Assembly (NCBI RefSeq): GCF_002304005.1
Contig: NZ_MRCQ01000010.1
Location: forward strand, 1 to 64,000
Direction of reading: 5' to 3'
DNA length: 64,000 nucleotides
Origin: Flavobacterium sp. ACN6
Lineage (GTDB): Bacteria; Bacteroidota; Bacteroidia; Flavobacteriales; Flavobacteriaceae
The notes beneath the pieces are model-generated. The model had not been told where the DNA came from. It ran no database searches and saw nothing but the letters and a program-made list of their open reading frames with translations. This document shows, in pieces, positions 1 through 10,000 of the stretch. The position numbers and the translations under genes are program-made. Within the stretch, counting starts at the first letter, position 1, and every line of letters begins with the position of its first letter.

Positions 1-24
1 GAACGTTTGTCGTTGTTGCGGGTG

Positions 25-54
25 CAAAAGTACCACCTTTATTTACATTTACAA
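25..54 (-). promoter_or_regulatory. Consensus Bacteroidota promoter firing out of the left edge
   Basis: Read on the minus strand, a TTG (plus 52-54) is followed by exactly 19 nt and then TACTTTTG (plus 25-32). This is a full match to the Bacteroidota pattern TTG-N19-TAnnTTTG. Transcription would start near position 18 and run left out of the window through a G+C-richer leader (GCACCCGC). Highly expressed RNA genes and ribosomal operons often have this arrangement, so a stable-RNA or other strongly expressed operon to the left is an inference. Confidence 0.7.
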
Positions 55-368
55 GCCTTTTTTTTATATTTTTTCCATGTTTTAAACGCTTTTTTCTTAA
101 CACTCTGATAACTGCTTATTTACAAAATTATTTTTTTCTTTATAATGTAGGTTTTTTCTTTATCACAGTGCCTTTATTATATTTTTAATACTTTTTGCAA
201 TGCCTGTTTTGTCAATTTTATATTCTTGAAGGCACTTTTTTGCTATTTATCTCCTCTTTTTACTCCTTCCTTCTTTTGAAAACAGCTGCCCTAGCCCCGA
301 ATTAAAAATAAATTCCAATTTTTTAAAACTCAAATTCCAATTTTCTTGGATTTTGAGATATTGTACGC

Positions 369-459
369 GGGCTTCGACTTCGCTCAGCCTGACAAACGGT
401 ATTTGAATTCTAAAACTTCCTTTGTCATTAAATGGGCTTCGGCTTCGCTCAATCTGACA
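369..459. repeat. Pair of 26-bp dispersed direct repeats
   Basis: Two near-identical 26-nt copies lie at 369-394 and 434-459. Both begin GGGCTTCGRCTTCGCTCA and end CTGACA. They are more G+C-rich than the surrounding A/T-rich DNA and do not encode a plausible protein. They look like a REP-type intergenic repeat. The second copy runs directly into the hairpin that starts at 456. Confidence 0.6.
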
Positions 460-536
460 TGACTGTAATTATGATTTGGTTTTGATTGATAAATCATAAT
501 TACAGTCATGTCTGCAGTACGCATAAGACGTACTGC
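456..536. repeat. Perfect 22-bp inverted repeat followed by a second hairpin
   Basis: Positions 456-477 and 491-512 are perfect reverse complements over 22 nt, with a 13-nt loop. Immediately after, GCAGTACG (514-521) pairs with CGTACTGC (529-536). Neither is followed by a T-run, so this looks like a palindromic intergenic repeat rather than a terminator. The rest of 60-620 holds no gene that I can support. Confidence 0.65.
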
Positions 537-620
537 GGTGCGTCTCTACGGAAAATTGGATTTTAATTAATTTTATACATATATATTATAGTGTGATTTT
601 ATACATATATATATGTATAA

Positions 621-657
621 AAAATAAACCCGACAGGTTTTCAAAACCTGTCGGGTT
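621..657 (-). terminator. Intrinsic terminator of the DUF4294 gene
   Basis: AACCCGACAGGTTTT (627-641) pairs perfectly with 643-657. On the minus strand the stem is followed by TTTATTTTTTAT. It lies about 20 nt beyond the stop codon of the minus-strand gene at 678-1361. Confidence 0.8.
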
Positions 658-677
658 ACATATATAAGTATGAGTAG

Positions 678-1361
678 TTATTTCTTATTTAACTCTTTTG
701 CTCTTTCCTGCCATTTAGCGGATAGTTCATCATAGTTTACGGGATTGGCTGGTTTTTGATTTACTAACCTGCCTGACTCAAAAGCTCGGACTAAGATTGT
801 TTCTATTAAATAGTCCTCGTTTACTTCGTAAGGTTTGTATTCTGTTTTTAGACTGATATCAAAAAGGTTTGCGGTTGTATTTGACACAAAGGCTTTGAAT
901 CCACTTTTTAAGGTTTTGATTAGTTCGTATGTTGTAATTCCGGTTTGACGATGAATTAGTTTCACTAGAATCTGACCTTGTTTTCTTGAAAGCTTTTTAA
1001 GTCTTTCTTCGAATTCATTATTTAGATAATCTTCTACGATTTTAAAGTACTTTTTCTTTTCGCGATTGGTTTTCAAACGAGCCATGCCGCTATTTAGCGC
1101 TGTTAATCTGTCCGAAGCTAATTTAGCATAAGGATAAACTTTATATACTCTGTTTTGAAGAATTTGAAATTGCTTCAATTCTTCTGGATTCATCTTCTCC
1201 CCTTTTGAAATAATTATCTCAGGTAATTGGATAGTATCATTTAAAATAGAATCTTGCTCTGTTAGTATATATCCCATCTGCCCGTTCTCTTTTGGAGTAA
1301 CTTGGGCGTGACATGAAAAGGAAACAAATAGTAAAAACAAAATAAAACTGGTAAATCTCAT
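678..1361 (-). CDS. DUF4294 family protein, probably exported
   Basis: A protein of 227 residues starting at ATG 1361. A longer frame exists from a GTG at 1400, but the ATG places a typical signal peptide (MRFTSFILFLLFVSFSCHAQ) at the N terminus, so I chose it. The mature part is charged, with a YKVYPYAKLASDRL segment and a long basic helical stretch, features I associate with the DUF4294 family of flavobacteria. No enzymatic motif is visible and the function is unknown. It is monocistronic and diverges from the M42 peptidase gene, with 81 nt between the starts. Family assignment is from recognition, not from a search. Confidence 0.8.
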   Translation of the reverse strand: MRFTSFILFLLFVSFSCHAQVTPKENGQMGYILTEQDSILNDTIQLPEIIISKGEKMNPEELKQFQILQNRVYKVYPYAKLASDRLTALNSGMARLKTNREKKKYFKIVEDYLNNEFEERLKKLSRKQGQILVKLIHRQTGITTYELIKTLKSGFKAFVSNTTANLFDISLKTEYKPYEVNEDYLIETILVRAFESGRLVNQKPANPVNYDELSAKWQERAKELNKK

Positions 1362-1411
1362 CGAATCATAATTTAAATGTAAAATTATATATTTATACAC
1401 AACTCTAATAC

Positions 1412-1419
1412 CAAATTTA
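1412..1419 (-). promoter_or_regulatory. Possible -7 element of the DUF4294 gene
   Basis: The minus strand reads TAAATTTG here, matching TAnnTTTG. It lies about 50 nt upstream of the ATG at 1361. No -33 TTG is found at the usual distance, so the call rests on one half of the promoter only. Confidence 0.4.
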
Positions 1420-1442
1420 TATTTTAGCGGAAAAATATTTTT

Positions 1443-2531
1443 ATGAGCACAAATTCTATCTTAAAAGATACCTCAATAGCATTCTTAGAAAGCTACCTAA
1501 ATAATGCTTCTCCTACTGGTTACGAAAGTGAAGGCCAGAAACTTTGGATGAATTATTTAAAACCTTATGTTGATACTTTTATTACTGATACTTACGGAAC
1601 GGCTGTTGGAGTAATAAATCCAGATGCTCCTTATAAGGTTGTTATTGAAGGTCATGCTGATGAAATTTCTTGGTATGTAAACTACATTACGGAGGACGGA
1701 TTGCTTTATGTGGTTAGAAACGGTGGTTCGGATCATCAAATTGCCCCTTCTAAACGTGTACATATTCACACTAAAAAAGGTATAGTAAATGGTGTTTTTG
1801 GATGGCCGGCAATTCATACGAGGTTACGTGACAAAGAAGAAGTACCTAAGACCAGTAATATTTTTATTGATTTAGGTTGTGAGAATAAAGAACAGGTTGA
1901 AGCTTTAGGCGTTCATGTTGGATGTGTGATTACTTATCCTGACGAATTTATGATTTTGAACGAGAATAAATTTGTCTGCCGTGCTATCGATAACCGAATG
2001 GGCGGTTTTATGATTGCCGAAGTTGCTCGCTTATTGCACGAAAACAAAAAAACACTTCCTTTTGGTCTTTATATTGTAAATTCTGTTCAGGAGGAAATTG
2101 GTCTGCGCGGTGCAGAAATGATTGCACACAGAATAAAACCAAACGTTGCTATTGTGACCGATGTCTGCCACGATACTACTACCCCAATGATCGACAAAAA
2201 AGTGGAAGGTAATTTAAAAATGGGTAAAGGTCCAGTTATCGCCTACTCTCCAGCTGTACAAAATAATCTACGTGATTTGATTGTTGATACTGCTGAAGAG
2301 AATAAAATTCCGTTTCAGCGTCATGCTACATCTAGATCTACAGGAACAGATACAGATGCTTTTGCTTACAGTAACGGCGGTGTTCCGTCTGCATTAATTT
2401 CACTTCCTTTGCGTTATATGCATACGACCGTAGAAATGGTTCATAGAGATGATGTTGAAAATGTCATTCAGTTAATCTATGAGTCTCTTTTGAAAATTGA
2501 GAACAACGAGACTTTTTCTTATTTTAAATAA
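1443..2531 (+). CDS. M42 family metallopeptidase (glutamyl aminopeptidase-like)
   Basis: This 362-residue protein is a cytosolic co-catalytic di-metal aminopeptidase of the M42/FrvX type, a family that trims N-terminal residues from peptides as large tetrahedral shells. The expected metal ligands and catalytic residues are all visible: H71 and D73 in EGHADE, D183 in RAIDNRMGG, the Glu pair E217/E218 in QEEIGLRGA, D240 in TDVCHD and H327 in RYMHTTVEM. Length is normal for the family. It has no signal peptide, and no operon partner follows in the 62-nt gap to the response regulator. Substrate specificity cannot be read from the sequence. Confidence 0.92.
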   Translation: MSTNSILKDTSIAFLESYLNNASPTGYESEGQKLWMNYLKPYVDTFITDTYGTAVGVINPDAPYKVVIEGHADEISWYVNYITEDGLLYVVRNGGSDHQIAPSKRVHIHTKKGIVNGVFGWPAIHTRLRDKEEVPKTSNIFIDLGCENKEQVEALGVHVGCVITYPDEFMILNENKFVCRAIDNRMGGFMIAEVARLLHENKKTLPFGLYIVNSVQEEIGLRGAEMIAHRIKPNVAIVTDVCHDTTTPMIDKKVEGNLKMGKGPVIAYSPAVQNNLRDLIVDTAEENKIPFQRHATSRSTGTDTDAFAYSNGGVPSALISLPLRYMHTTVEMVHRDDVENVIQLIYESLLKIENNETFSYFK

Positions 2532-2593
2532 AATGTATTTTTAATGTAAATCCGGTTTAATTTTTTGACTGGATGTACAAATAATAAATTCAC

Positions 2594-3274
2594 ATGAAAA
2601 TATTACTACTCGAAGACGACTTTACTTTATCAAAAGAAATCTCAGCATTCTTTACTTCAAAGGATTTCGAGTGTTTTGCTTATTATGATGGTTCTTTACT
2701 GCTAAAAAAATACTTTCCGTACGAATATGATTTGATTATTCTTGACATTAATGTTCCTGGAACAAACGGAATCGATGTTTGCAAAGGGATTCGGGAAATT
2801 GACAAAAAGACTCCTATTATTATGCTGACGGCTTTTAGCGAAATTGAAGATAAATTGTCTTCGTTCGATAATGGCGCAGATGATTATTTGGTTAAACCAT
2901 TTCATTTTGACGAATTGTATGCCAGAGTACAGTCACTTTTAAGACGAAAAGAAGTTCCGCAGCAAGTAGAAAATAAAATCCTTATAAAGGATCTCGAAAT
3001 TTTTGAAGATGATATGAAAGTTTTCAGATCTGGAGAAGAAATTAAACTTACTCCAAAAGAGTTTAAATTAATCCTTATTCTGGCGCATGCGAAAGGAAAA
3101 GTTTTGTCTAAACAATTTATTGCCGAGAAACTTTGGGATTATCATATTGAAACAAATCAGAATACTATTGAGGTTTATATTAACTTTTTGAGAAAAAAAA
3201 TAGACAAAGACCATGAAGTAAAACTTATTCGTACCAAAGTTGGTTACGGATATTATCTAAGCGATCAGGAATGA
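2594..3274 (+). CDS. OmpR-family response regulator
   Basis: A 226-residue regulator with an N-terminal receiver domain (about 1-120) and a C-terminal winged-helix DNA-binding domain (about 130-225). Receiver residues are complete: acidic pair D8/D9, phosphoacceptor D51 in LIILDINVPG, T79 and K101 in YLVKPFH. The output domain contains ELTPKEFKLI-like and TIEVYINFLRKKID segments and ends with RTKVGYGYYL, as in OmpR/PhoB proteins. Its stop overlaps the kinase start (ATGA). The downstream metal-efflux operon, preceded by direct repeats, is its probable target, which would make it functionally like CusR/CzcR. That target is inferred from position. Confidence 0.93.
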   Translation: MKILLLEDDFTLSKEISAFFTSKDFECFAYYDGSLLLKKYFPYEYDLIILDINVPGTNGIDVCKGIREIDKKTPIIMLTAFSEIEDKLSSFDNGADDYLVKPFHFDELYARVQSLLRRKEVPQQVENKILIKDLEIFEDDMKVFRSGEEIKLTPKEFKLILILAHAKGKVLSKQFIAEKLWDYHIETNQNTIEVYINFLRKKIDKDHEVKLIRTKVGYGYYLSDQE

Positions 3275-4632
3275 CATTAAAAAATCGAATATCACTTTTA
3301 GTCAGTTTACTGTTTACCATCCTTTTTGGACTGGCATCTACGGTGATATTTATTTTATATTCTAATTATAGAAAAGAAGAATTTCGTGATCGATTAGAAG
3401 TTAAAGCATTGTCTAATATAAAGTTATTAGTTAATGTCAAACAAATAGACAATCAGCTTTTAAAAATAATAGATCAAAACTCTATTAATAAATTATACGA
3501 TGAAAAAACATTAGTTTTTGATTCTAATTATAAATTGATCTACAGCAGTATTGACGACGCTAAAATTAATTGGTCTGTAGACGATTTGAAGTATTTAAAA
3601 AAGAACAAAACCTTTTTTAAACAGCAAGGTGATTATGAGGTATACGGTGTTTTTTATGATACTAATGATAAAGATTTCTATGCCTTAATTTCTGCAACTG
3701 ATGATTACGGAAACAGAAAATTACTATTCTTAAGATGTACTCTAGTTATTTCTTATATCTTTTTTACCACAATATGCTGGTTATTAACTTCTTTTATGGT
3801 TCGAAAAGCTATGAGTCCGCTGAATGCTTTTCATCAAAAAATAAAAAATATAAACGAAAATAACCTCGATACCAGAATTGAATCTAAAAGCAGTAAAGAT
3901 GAAATTGATCTTATTGCAGATGAATTTAATTTTATGATGGATCGAATTGAAATCTCTTATCAAAGACAGAAAGAATTTACCGCAAATGCTTCTCACGAAC
4001 TGAGAACACCGCTTTCGCGAATGACATCGCAGATCGAAAATGCTGTAGCTGATCCCGATATTAAGCCTAAAAGTAAGTCTTTCTTAAATGCTATACTGAC
4101 AGATGTTAATCATTTAGGCGAATTAATCAATTCGTTATTAATTCTTTCCAAAATTGATAATCGAAAATCTGAAAATCATGAAATACAGCGATTAGATGAA
4201 ATTCTATTTTCGTCTATTGAAAAAATAAATAAAACTTTTCCAGATTTCGTTATTCTTTTTGAAATGGAAGAAAGCGACGATCTTGATACGGCTTTAGAAA
4301 TTGATGGAAACAAAAATCTTCTAGAAATTGCTATTTCCAATGTTTTAAAAAATGCCTATGTTTATTCGGATAATAAACAAGCTAAAGTTAAAATCAGTAC
4401 CGAAAATAATCTGTTATTGATATCGATTTCCAATTCAGGACGTACATTAACTGAATTTGAGCAGAAGAATCTTTTTCAGCCTTTTATGCGTGGCGAAAAT
4501 GCCAAAGGAACTACAGGCTTTGGATTGGGGCTTCGAATTGTCAACCGCATTCTCACACTTCACAATTCATACATAACTTACAGTATTCCAAGCGAAAACA
4601 TTAATTTATTTTGTATCGTTTTTCGCAAATAA
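3271..4632 (+). CDS. Membrane sensor histidine kinase, partner of the preceding regulator
   Basis: A 453-residue kinase. Transmembrane helices lie at about 10-30 and 155-177 and enclose a periplasmic sensor of roughly 120 residues. They are followed by a HAMP-like linker (about 178-232), a HisKA domain with H242 in NASHELRTPLSR, and a HATPase_c domain with N box LKNAYVYS and G box TTGFGLGLRIVNR. It overlaps the regulator gene by 4 nt, indicating translational coupling. The periplasmic domain shows no obvious His/Cys/Met-rich metal site, so sensing of copper, zinc or nickel is inferred only from the efflux genes that follow. Confidence 0.92.
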   Translation: MTLKNRISLLVSLLFTILFGLASTVIFILYSNYRKEEFRDRLEVKALSNIKLLVNVKQIDNQLLKIIDQNSINKLYDEKTLVFDSNYKLIYSSIDDAKINWSVDDLKYLKKNKTFFKQQGDYEVYGVFYDTNDKDFYALISATDDYGNRKLLFLRCTLVISYIFFTTICWLLTSFMVRKAMSPLNAFHQKIKNINENNLDTRIESKSSKDEIDLIADEFNFMMDRIEISYQRQKEFTANASHELRTPLSRMTSQIENAVADPDIKPKSKSFLNAILTDVNHLGELINSLLILSKIDNRKSENHEIQRLDEILFSSIEKINKTFPDFVILFEMEESDDLDTALEIDGNKNLLEIAISNVLKNAYVYSDNKQAKVKISTENNLLLISISNSGRTLTEFEQKNLFQPFMRGENAKGTTGFGLGLRIVNRILTLHNSYITYSIPSENINLFCIVFRK

Positions 4633-4639
4633 ATTCATT

Positions 4640-4718
4640 TTTAAGCTATTTTTAAGGTTGATTTTAAGGTGTCTTAAAGTCTCTCGATAGCATCTTTGTA
4701 CAAAATAAATTTGTACAA
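4640..4718 (+). promoter_or_regulatory. Putative operator repeats and leaderless promoter of the efflux operon
   Basis: Three TTTAAG motifs (4640-4645, 4651-4656, 4663-4668) and a related CTTAAA (4673-4678) are spaced 10-12 bp apart, placing them on one face of the helix. This is typical of tandem sites for OmpR-family regulators. Downstream, TAAATTTG (4706-4713) matches the -7 consensus but lacks a -33 TTG, as expected for an activator-dependent promoter. It ends only 4 nt before the ATG at 4718, so the mRNA would be nearly leaderless. The palindromic word TTTGTACAA occurs at 4695 and again at 4710, overlapping the start codon. Confidence 0.55.
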
Positions 4719-5965
4719 TGAAAAAACTATTTACCTTCTTAGTATTTGCATTACTCCATCAAGTAGTTATGGCTCAAAAAACAGTCACTCTTGAAGAATG
4801 TGAAAGCCAATTCTTAAAAAAGAATCTTTTTTTACTGGCATCTCAATACAATATTGATGCTTCGAAAGCACTTACGATTCAGGCTCGCATTTGGGATAAT
4901 CCAACAATTTCGGCAGAATTGAATGCGTATAATCCAGAACGAGACAAATACTTTGATATTGGTAAAGAGGGTCAGAAAGTATTTGCTATTGAACAGCTCA
5001 TTTATCTTGGCGGTAAAAAACGTAACGAAGTAAAACTGGCTCAAGCCAATGAGAAATTAGCTGAATTTCAGTTTAATGACTTATTGCGCACCCTAAAACT
5101 GCAGCTGCGCAAGAGTTTTTTCACCGTGTATTACAATACTAAAAATCTTGAAAATACTGACAAGCAAATAGTAAACATAGAAAATCTAATTAATTCGTAT
5201 TCCGTTCAAGCTCAAAAAGGCAATATTCCTTTAAAAGATGTTGTTCGTTTGCAATCCCTGTATCTTAATTTTAAGAATGAAAGAATGGAAGTGGTCAGTG
5301 ATAATATAGAAGAACAGGCAAACTTAAAATTACTATTAAATGAAACTCAAAATGTAGTTCCTGTAGTAAGTAAAGACGATTCGAATAAATATTTAAAAAT
5401 AATTGATTTTGATCTTAAAAGCTTCGAACATCAAGCAATTGCTAATCGACCAGATTATTTAGCTAAACAAAAAGAAATCGATGCGAACGAACTTAATGTT
5501 AAATGGCAAAAATCGCTGTCTGTTCCAGATATTACTTTAGGAGCTAATTATGATCAGCGAAGCGGTGCATTTAATAGAGAAGCTAATGTTAGCGTTGGAA
5601 TTCCTCTGCCTCTTTGGAATAAAAACAAGGGTAATATAAAATATGCCCAAACCATCTTAGAACAATCTAAAATTGAAAAACAAAATTTTGAACTGCAGCT
5701 GCAAACCGAAATTACTTCTGCATGGACTAAATGGGATGAATCAAGACAAACCTACATTGTCATCAAACCTACTGTAAATGCGGATTTTGAAGCAGTTTAC
5801 AACGGTATGCTAACCAACTTTCAAAAACGAAATGTAAGTCTTTTAGAATTTACAGATTTTATGGAAAGTTACAATCAAGCCATAATTCAATTAAATGAAT
5901 TAAAGAAAAAAGTAGTGATCGCAGGAGAAGAATTAAATAGTACCATCAACAAAGATTTATTTTAA
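4718..5965 (+). CDS. TolC/CzcC-family outer membrane efflux protein
   Basis: A 415-residue outer-membrane channel subunit with a signal peptide (MKKLFTFLVFALLHQVVMAQ). Two long alpha-helical, coiled-coil-rich repeats surround shorter beta segments, including the conserved VGIPLPLWNKNKGNI stretch of the CzcC/CusC group. It should trimerise to form the exit duct for the adaptor and pump encoded immediately downstream (12 nt to the adaptor gene). It is first in the operon, directly after the two-component genes and the repeated TTTAAG sites. The metal exported cannot be determined from this subunit. Confidence 0.9.
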   Translation: MKKLFTFLVFALLHQVVMAQKTVTLEECESQFLKKNLFLLASQYNIDASKALTIQARIWDNPTISAELNAYNPERDKYFDIGKEGQKVFAIEQLIYLGGKKRNEVKLAQANEKLAEFQFNDLLRTLKLQLRKSFFTVYYNTKNLENTDKQIVNIENLINSYSVQAQKGNIPLKDVVRLQSLYLNFKNERMEVVSDNIEEQANLKLLLNETQNVVPVVSKDDSNKYLKIIDFDLKSFEHQAIANRPDYLAKQKEIDANELNVKWQKSLSVPDITLGANYDQRSGAFNREANVSVGIPLPLWNKNKGNIKYAQTILEQSKIEKQNFELQLQTEITSAWTKWDESRQTYIVIKPTVNADFEAVYNGMLTNFQKRNVSLLEFTDFMESYNQAIIQLNELKKKVVIAGEELNSTINKDLF

Positions 5966-5977
5966 AAAACTAAAGAA

Positions 5978-7063
5978 ATGAAACATATATTATTCATAGG
6001 AATTGCAGTTGCAAGTTTATCTCTTACAAGCTGCAAAAAAGAAGTTGAAAATCCAGAAACAAATACTTCATTTGTTTTAAGCGATGCGATGCTAAAAACG
6101 ACTACAACTGCAACAGCCGAAACACAGCCAGTAAAAAATGAACTTAGTTTTTACGGAAAAATTACGGCTGATAATAATAAAATGATAGACGTTTATCCTT
6201 TAGTTGGCGGAAACGTAATGAAAGTTAACGTTGAGCTTGGTGACTATGTTAAAAAAGGACAAGTTTTGGCAACTATAAAAAGTACCGATGTTGCCGATTT
6301 TGAAAAACAATCTATAGATGCTAAAAGTGATTTACTTGTTGCTAAAAATAATTTAAAAGTTGCTCAGGAATTATTTGATGGTAAATTGAATTCGGAAAGT
6401 GATGTTCTGCAGGCAAAATCTGAAGTTAACAAAGCACAATCTCAATTGAGTAAAGTTCAGGAAACGTATAAAATATATAATATTAAAGCAGGATCAATCT
6501 ATGAAGTAACTGCTCCAATCAGCGGTTTTATTATTCAAAAAAGTATTAATCAAGACATGCTTTTACGTAATGATCGTTCCGAAAATATTTTTGATATAGC
6601 AGAAATCAGCGAAGTTTGGGCAATGGCAAATATCAATGAAATTGATATTAATAAAGTAAAACTGGGAACAAGTGCGGCGGTGACAACTTTAAGTTATCCG
6701 GATAAAACATTTCATGGTAAAGTAGACAAAATTTACAATGTAATTGACCCTGAAACGAAAGCAATGCAAGCCAGAATTAAATTGAACAACTCTGATTATA
6801 TGCTTAAGCCTGATATGAATGCTAATATAAAATTGTATTTCAACGAAAACCAATCTTTAATTGCTGTGCCTAGTAAAGCCATTGTGTTTGATAAAAGTAA
6901 AAACTTTGTAGTTGTATTTAAAGATCGAAATAATATAGAGACAAGACAAGTAGAAGTATATAGAGTTGTGGGAGATACTACTTATATCTCAAGTGGTTTA
7001 AAAGAAAACGAAAAAGTAATCACCAACAACCAGCTGTTTATTTATGGTGCTTTAAATAATTAA
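5978..7063 (+). CDS. RND efflux periplasmic adaptor (CzcB/CusB-like lipoprotein)
   Basis: A 361-residue membrane-fusion protein. The N terminus ends in a lipobox (LSLTSC), so it is probably anchored as a lipoprotein. A biotinyl-lipoyl-like half motif (VEVGDYVKKGQ-type, about residues 70-100) is followed by an alpha-helical hairpin (about 105-160), a second lipoyl half and beta-barrel domains, the order expected for HlyD/CzcB adaptors. It bridges the pump and the TolC-like channel. It is 12 nt downstream of the channel gene and 3 nt upstream of the pump gene. No long His-rich metal-binding tail is present. Confidence 0.92.
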   Translation: MKHILFIGIAVASLSLTSCKKEVENPETNTSFVLSDAMLKTTTTATAETQPVKNELSFYGKITADNNKMIDVYPLVGGNVMKVNVELGDYVKKGQVLATIKSTDVADFEKQSIDAKSDLLVAKNNLKVAQELFDGKLNSESDVLQAKSEVNKAQSQLSKVQETYKIYNIKAGSIYEVTAPISGFIIQKSINQDMLLRNDRSENIFDIAEISEVWAMANINEIDINKVKLGTSAAVTTLSYPDKTFHGKVDKIYNVIDPETKAMQARIKLNNSDYMLKPDMNANIKLYFNENQSLIAVPSKAIVFDKSKNFVVVFKDRNNIETRQVEVYRVVGDTTYISSGLKENEKVITNNQLFIYGALNN

Positions 7064-7066
7064 GAC

Positions 7067-10000
7067 ATGAACAAATTCATTAAAAATATTATTGCTTTTT
7101 CTCTAAAGAATAAAGCATTTACCTTCTTTTGGGTCGGGTTATTGGCTGTTGCTGGGTTTATTTCGTTTAAAAATATGCCTATTGATGCTTTTCCAGATGT
7201 TACCAATACGCAAATTATTATCATTACGCAATGGAATGGTAAAAGTGCTGAAGAAGTAGAACGTTTTGTTACTTCTCCTATCGAAATCTCGATGAACTCT
7301 GTTCAGAAGAAAACGAGTGTTCGAAGCATTACAATGTTCGGATTATCTGTTATCAAAATTATTTTTGATGATGGTGTCGACGATACATTTGCACGTTTTC
7401 AGGTCAACAATTTACTTAAAAATGTTTCGCTTCCAGATGATGTCGAACCAGATGTGCAGCCTCCTTACGGACCAACAGGTGAAATTTTTAGATACATTGT
7501 AAAAAGTGACAGCAGAGACAGCAGGGAATTGTTAACTTACCAAAACTGGGTAATCGACAAACAACTTCGTTCTCTTCCTGGTGTGGCAGATTTAAATGTT
7601 TTTGGAGGCCAGACTAAAACTTATGAAATTGGTGTTGATCCAATCAAACTTGCTAAATATAATATCACTCCCTTACAAGTTTACAACGCTGTAAATTCAG
7701 GAAATATAAATGTTGGTGGTGATGTGATCGAAAAAAATGGACAAGCATTTGTGGTTCGTGGTGTCGGTTTATTACAATCTAAAGAAGATATTGGAAATAT
7801 TATCGTTGATGATGCCGCTGGAAATCCAATTTTAGTTAAAAACTTAGCGGAAGTATACGAAAGTTCGATGCCGAGAGTTGGACAAACTGGTATTGGAAAT
7901 AATGATGATGCTGTAGAAGGAATCGTAGTAATGCGAAAAGGCGAAAATCCGCAGGAAACTCTTGCCTTAATAAAAGATAAAATAAAAGACTTGAATGAAA
8001 ATGTTCTTCCTAAAGACATTAAAATTGAGACTTTTTATGATCGTGATAATTTAATGAACTTCACGACCGAAACGGTAATGCACAATTTATTCGAAGGAAT
8101 TATTTTGGTTACTTGTGTGGTGTTCCTTTTTATGGCCGACTGGCGAACTACTTTTACAGTTTCTATTGTAATTCCGCTTTCCTTATTATTTGCATTTTTA
8201 TGTCTTAAAATGATGGGAATGAGCGCCAACTTATTGAGTTTAGGTGCAGTCGATTTCGGAATTATTATTGATGGTGCGGTGGTTATGGTCGAAGGATTAT
8301 TTGTGGTCTTGGATCATCGAGCGCATCAATTAGGAATGGAGAAATTTAATAAAATAGCAAAAGGAAGCCTAATCAAAAAAACAGGAACAGAAATGGGTAA
8401 AGCTATTTTCTTTTCTAAATTGATTATTATTACAGCCTTACTTCCTATTTTCTCTTTCCAGAAAGTAGAAGGAAAAATGTTCTCTCCCCTAGCCTTCACC
8501 TTAGGTTTTGCATTACTGGGAGCACTTATTTTTACGTTGACGTTAGTTCCTGTTCTATCGCATATTTTATTAAATAAAAATGTAAGAGAGAAAAATAATC
8601 CTTTTGTAAATTTCTGGGATCGAATCGTGACCAAAGGTTTTGCATGGACGTTTAAGCACAAAGTACAAACTTTAATTGCTTCTATCGGATTAATGGCTGG
8701 CGTTTTCTTTTCTGCAGGTTTCTTAGGAACAGAGTTTTTACCACAATTAAATGAAGGTGCCTTATGGGTTACAGCAGAATTACCGATGAGCACATCACTG
8801 CCTGAAAGTGTTAAAACGGCGGCAATGATTAGAAAAGACTTAGAAAGTTTTCCAGAAGTTAAAAAAGTGCTGTCGCAAACAGGACGAAGCAATGACGGAA
8901 CAGATCCTAATGGTTTTGGATTTATTCAGCTTCAAGTTGATTTAAAACCGAAAGGCGAATGGACACGAAAAATTTCTATGGATGAGCTGATCAATGAAAT
9001 GGATAATAAATTGAAAGTACACCAAGGAATTACGTATAATTATTCGCAACCCGTAATTGATAACGTTGCTGAATCTGTTGCGGGATTTAAAGCTTCGAAT
9101 GCAGTAAAAATTTATGGAGACGATTTAAATAAATTAGACCAGCTTGCCAATGAAGTACTGGCAGAAATTAAAGATATTCCAGGTATAAAAGATGCGGGAA
9201 TTTTAAGAAACGTCGGGCAGCCGGAAATCAGTGTAATCTTAGATCGTGAAAAGATGGCAGCTTACGGCGTGACATTAAGCGATGCTCAAGCCGTTTTAGA
9301 ACTTGCTTTTGGAGGAAAAACTGCGACTGAAAAATACGAAGATGAAAAGAAATTTGATGTGCGTGTTCGTTTTTCACAAGAATACAGAAAAGATGAAAAA
9401 GATTTGGAAGAAATTAAAGTTCCAACAATCAGCGGTATTAAAATTCCTCTGAAAGAAATATGCGATATCAAAACTATCACTGGACCAGCATTTATTTACA
9501 GAGATAATACAAAACGTTTTATTGGAGTTAAATTCTCTGTTCGTGATCGAGATTTGGGAAGTACAATTGCCGAAGCGCAAGCGAAAGTAAACAAATTAAA
9601 ACTTCCGAAAGGTTACACAACTGGATGGACTGGAGAATTTGAAAATCAGGTTCGTGCGAGTGCGCGTCTGGCGCAAGTGGTGCCTATCAGTTTAATTGGA
9701 ATTTTTGTATTGCTGTTTATTTTGTTCGGAAACTTTAAAGATTCTTTGCTTGTATTGGCCAATGTTCCATTTGCAATTATTGGTGGAATTATTGCCCTGC
9801 ATATTACAGGAATGAATTTCGGAATCTCTGCAGGAGTTGGTTTTATTGCCCTTTTAGGAATTTGTATTCAAAATGGAGTTATTCTGATATCAGAATTCCA
9901 TCATAATTTAAAAGCCAAATTTACACTCGAAGAATCCATTTTCATGGGAGTAAAAGCCAGAACAAGAGCCGTAGTTATGACTGCGTTAATGGCCTCAATC

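Noticed and set aside
8326..8892. 188-residue minus-strand frame inside the RND pump gene
   Set aside because: It is antisense to a strongly conserved pump sequence, with no domain and with composition explained by the complementary reading frame.
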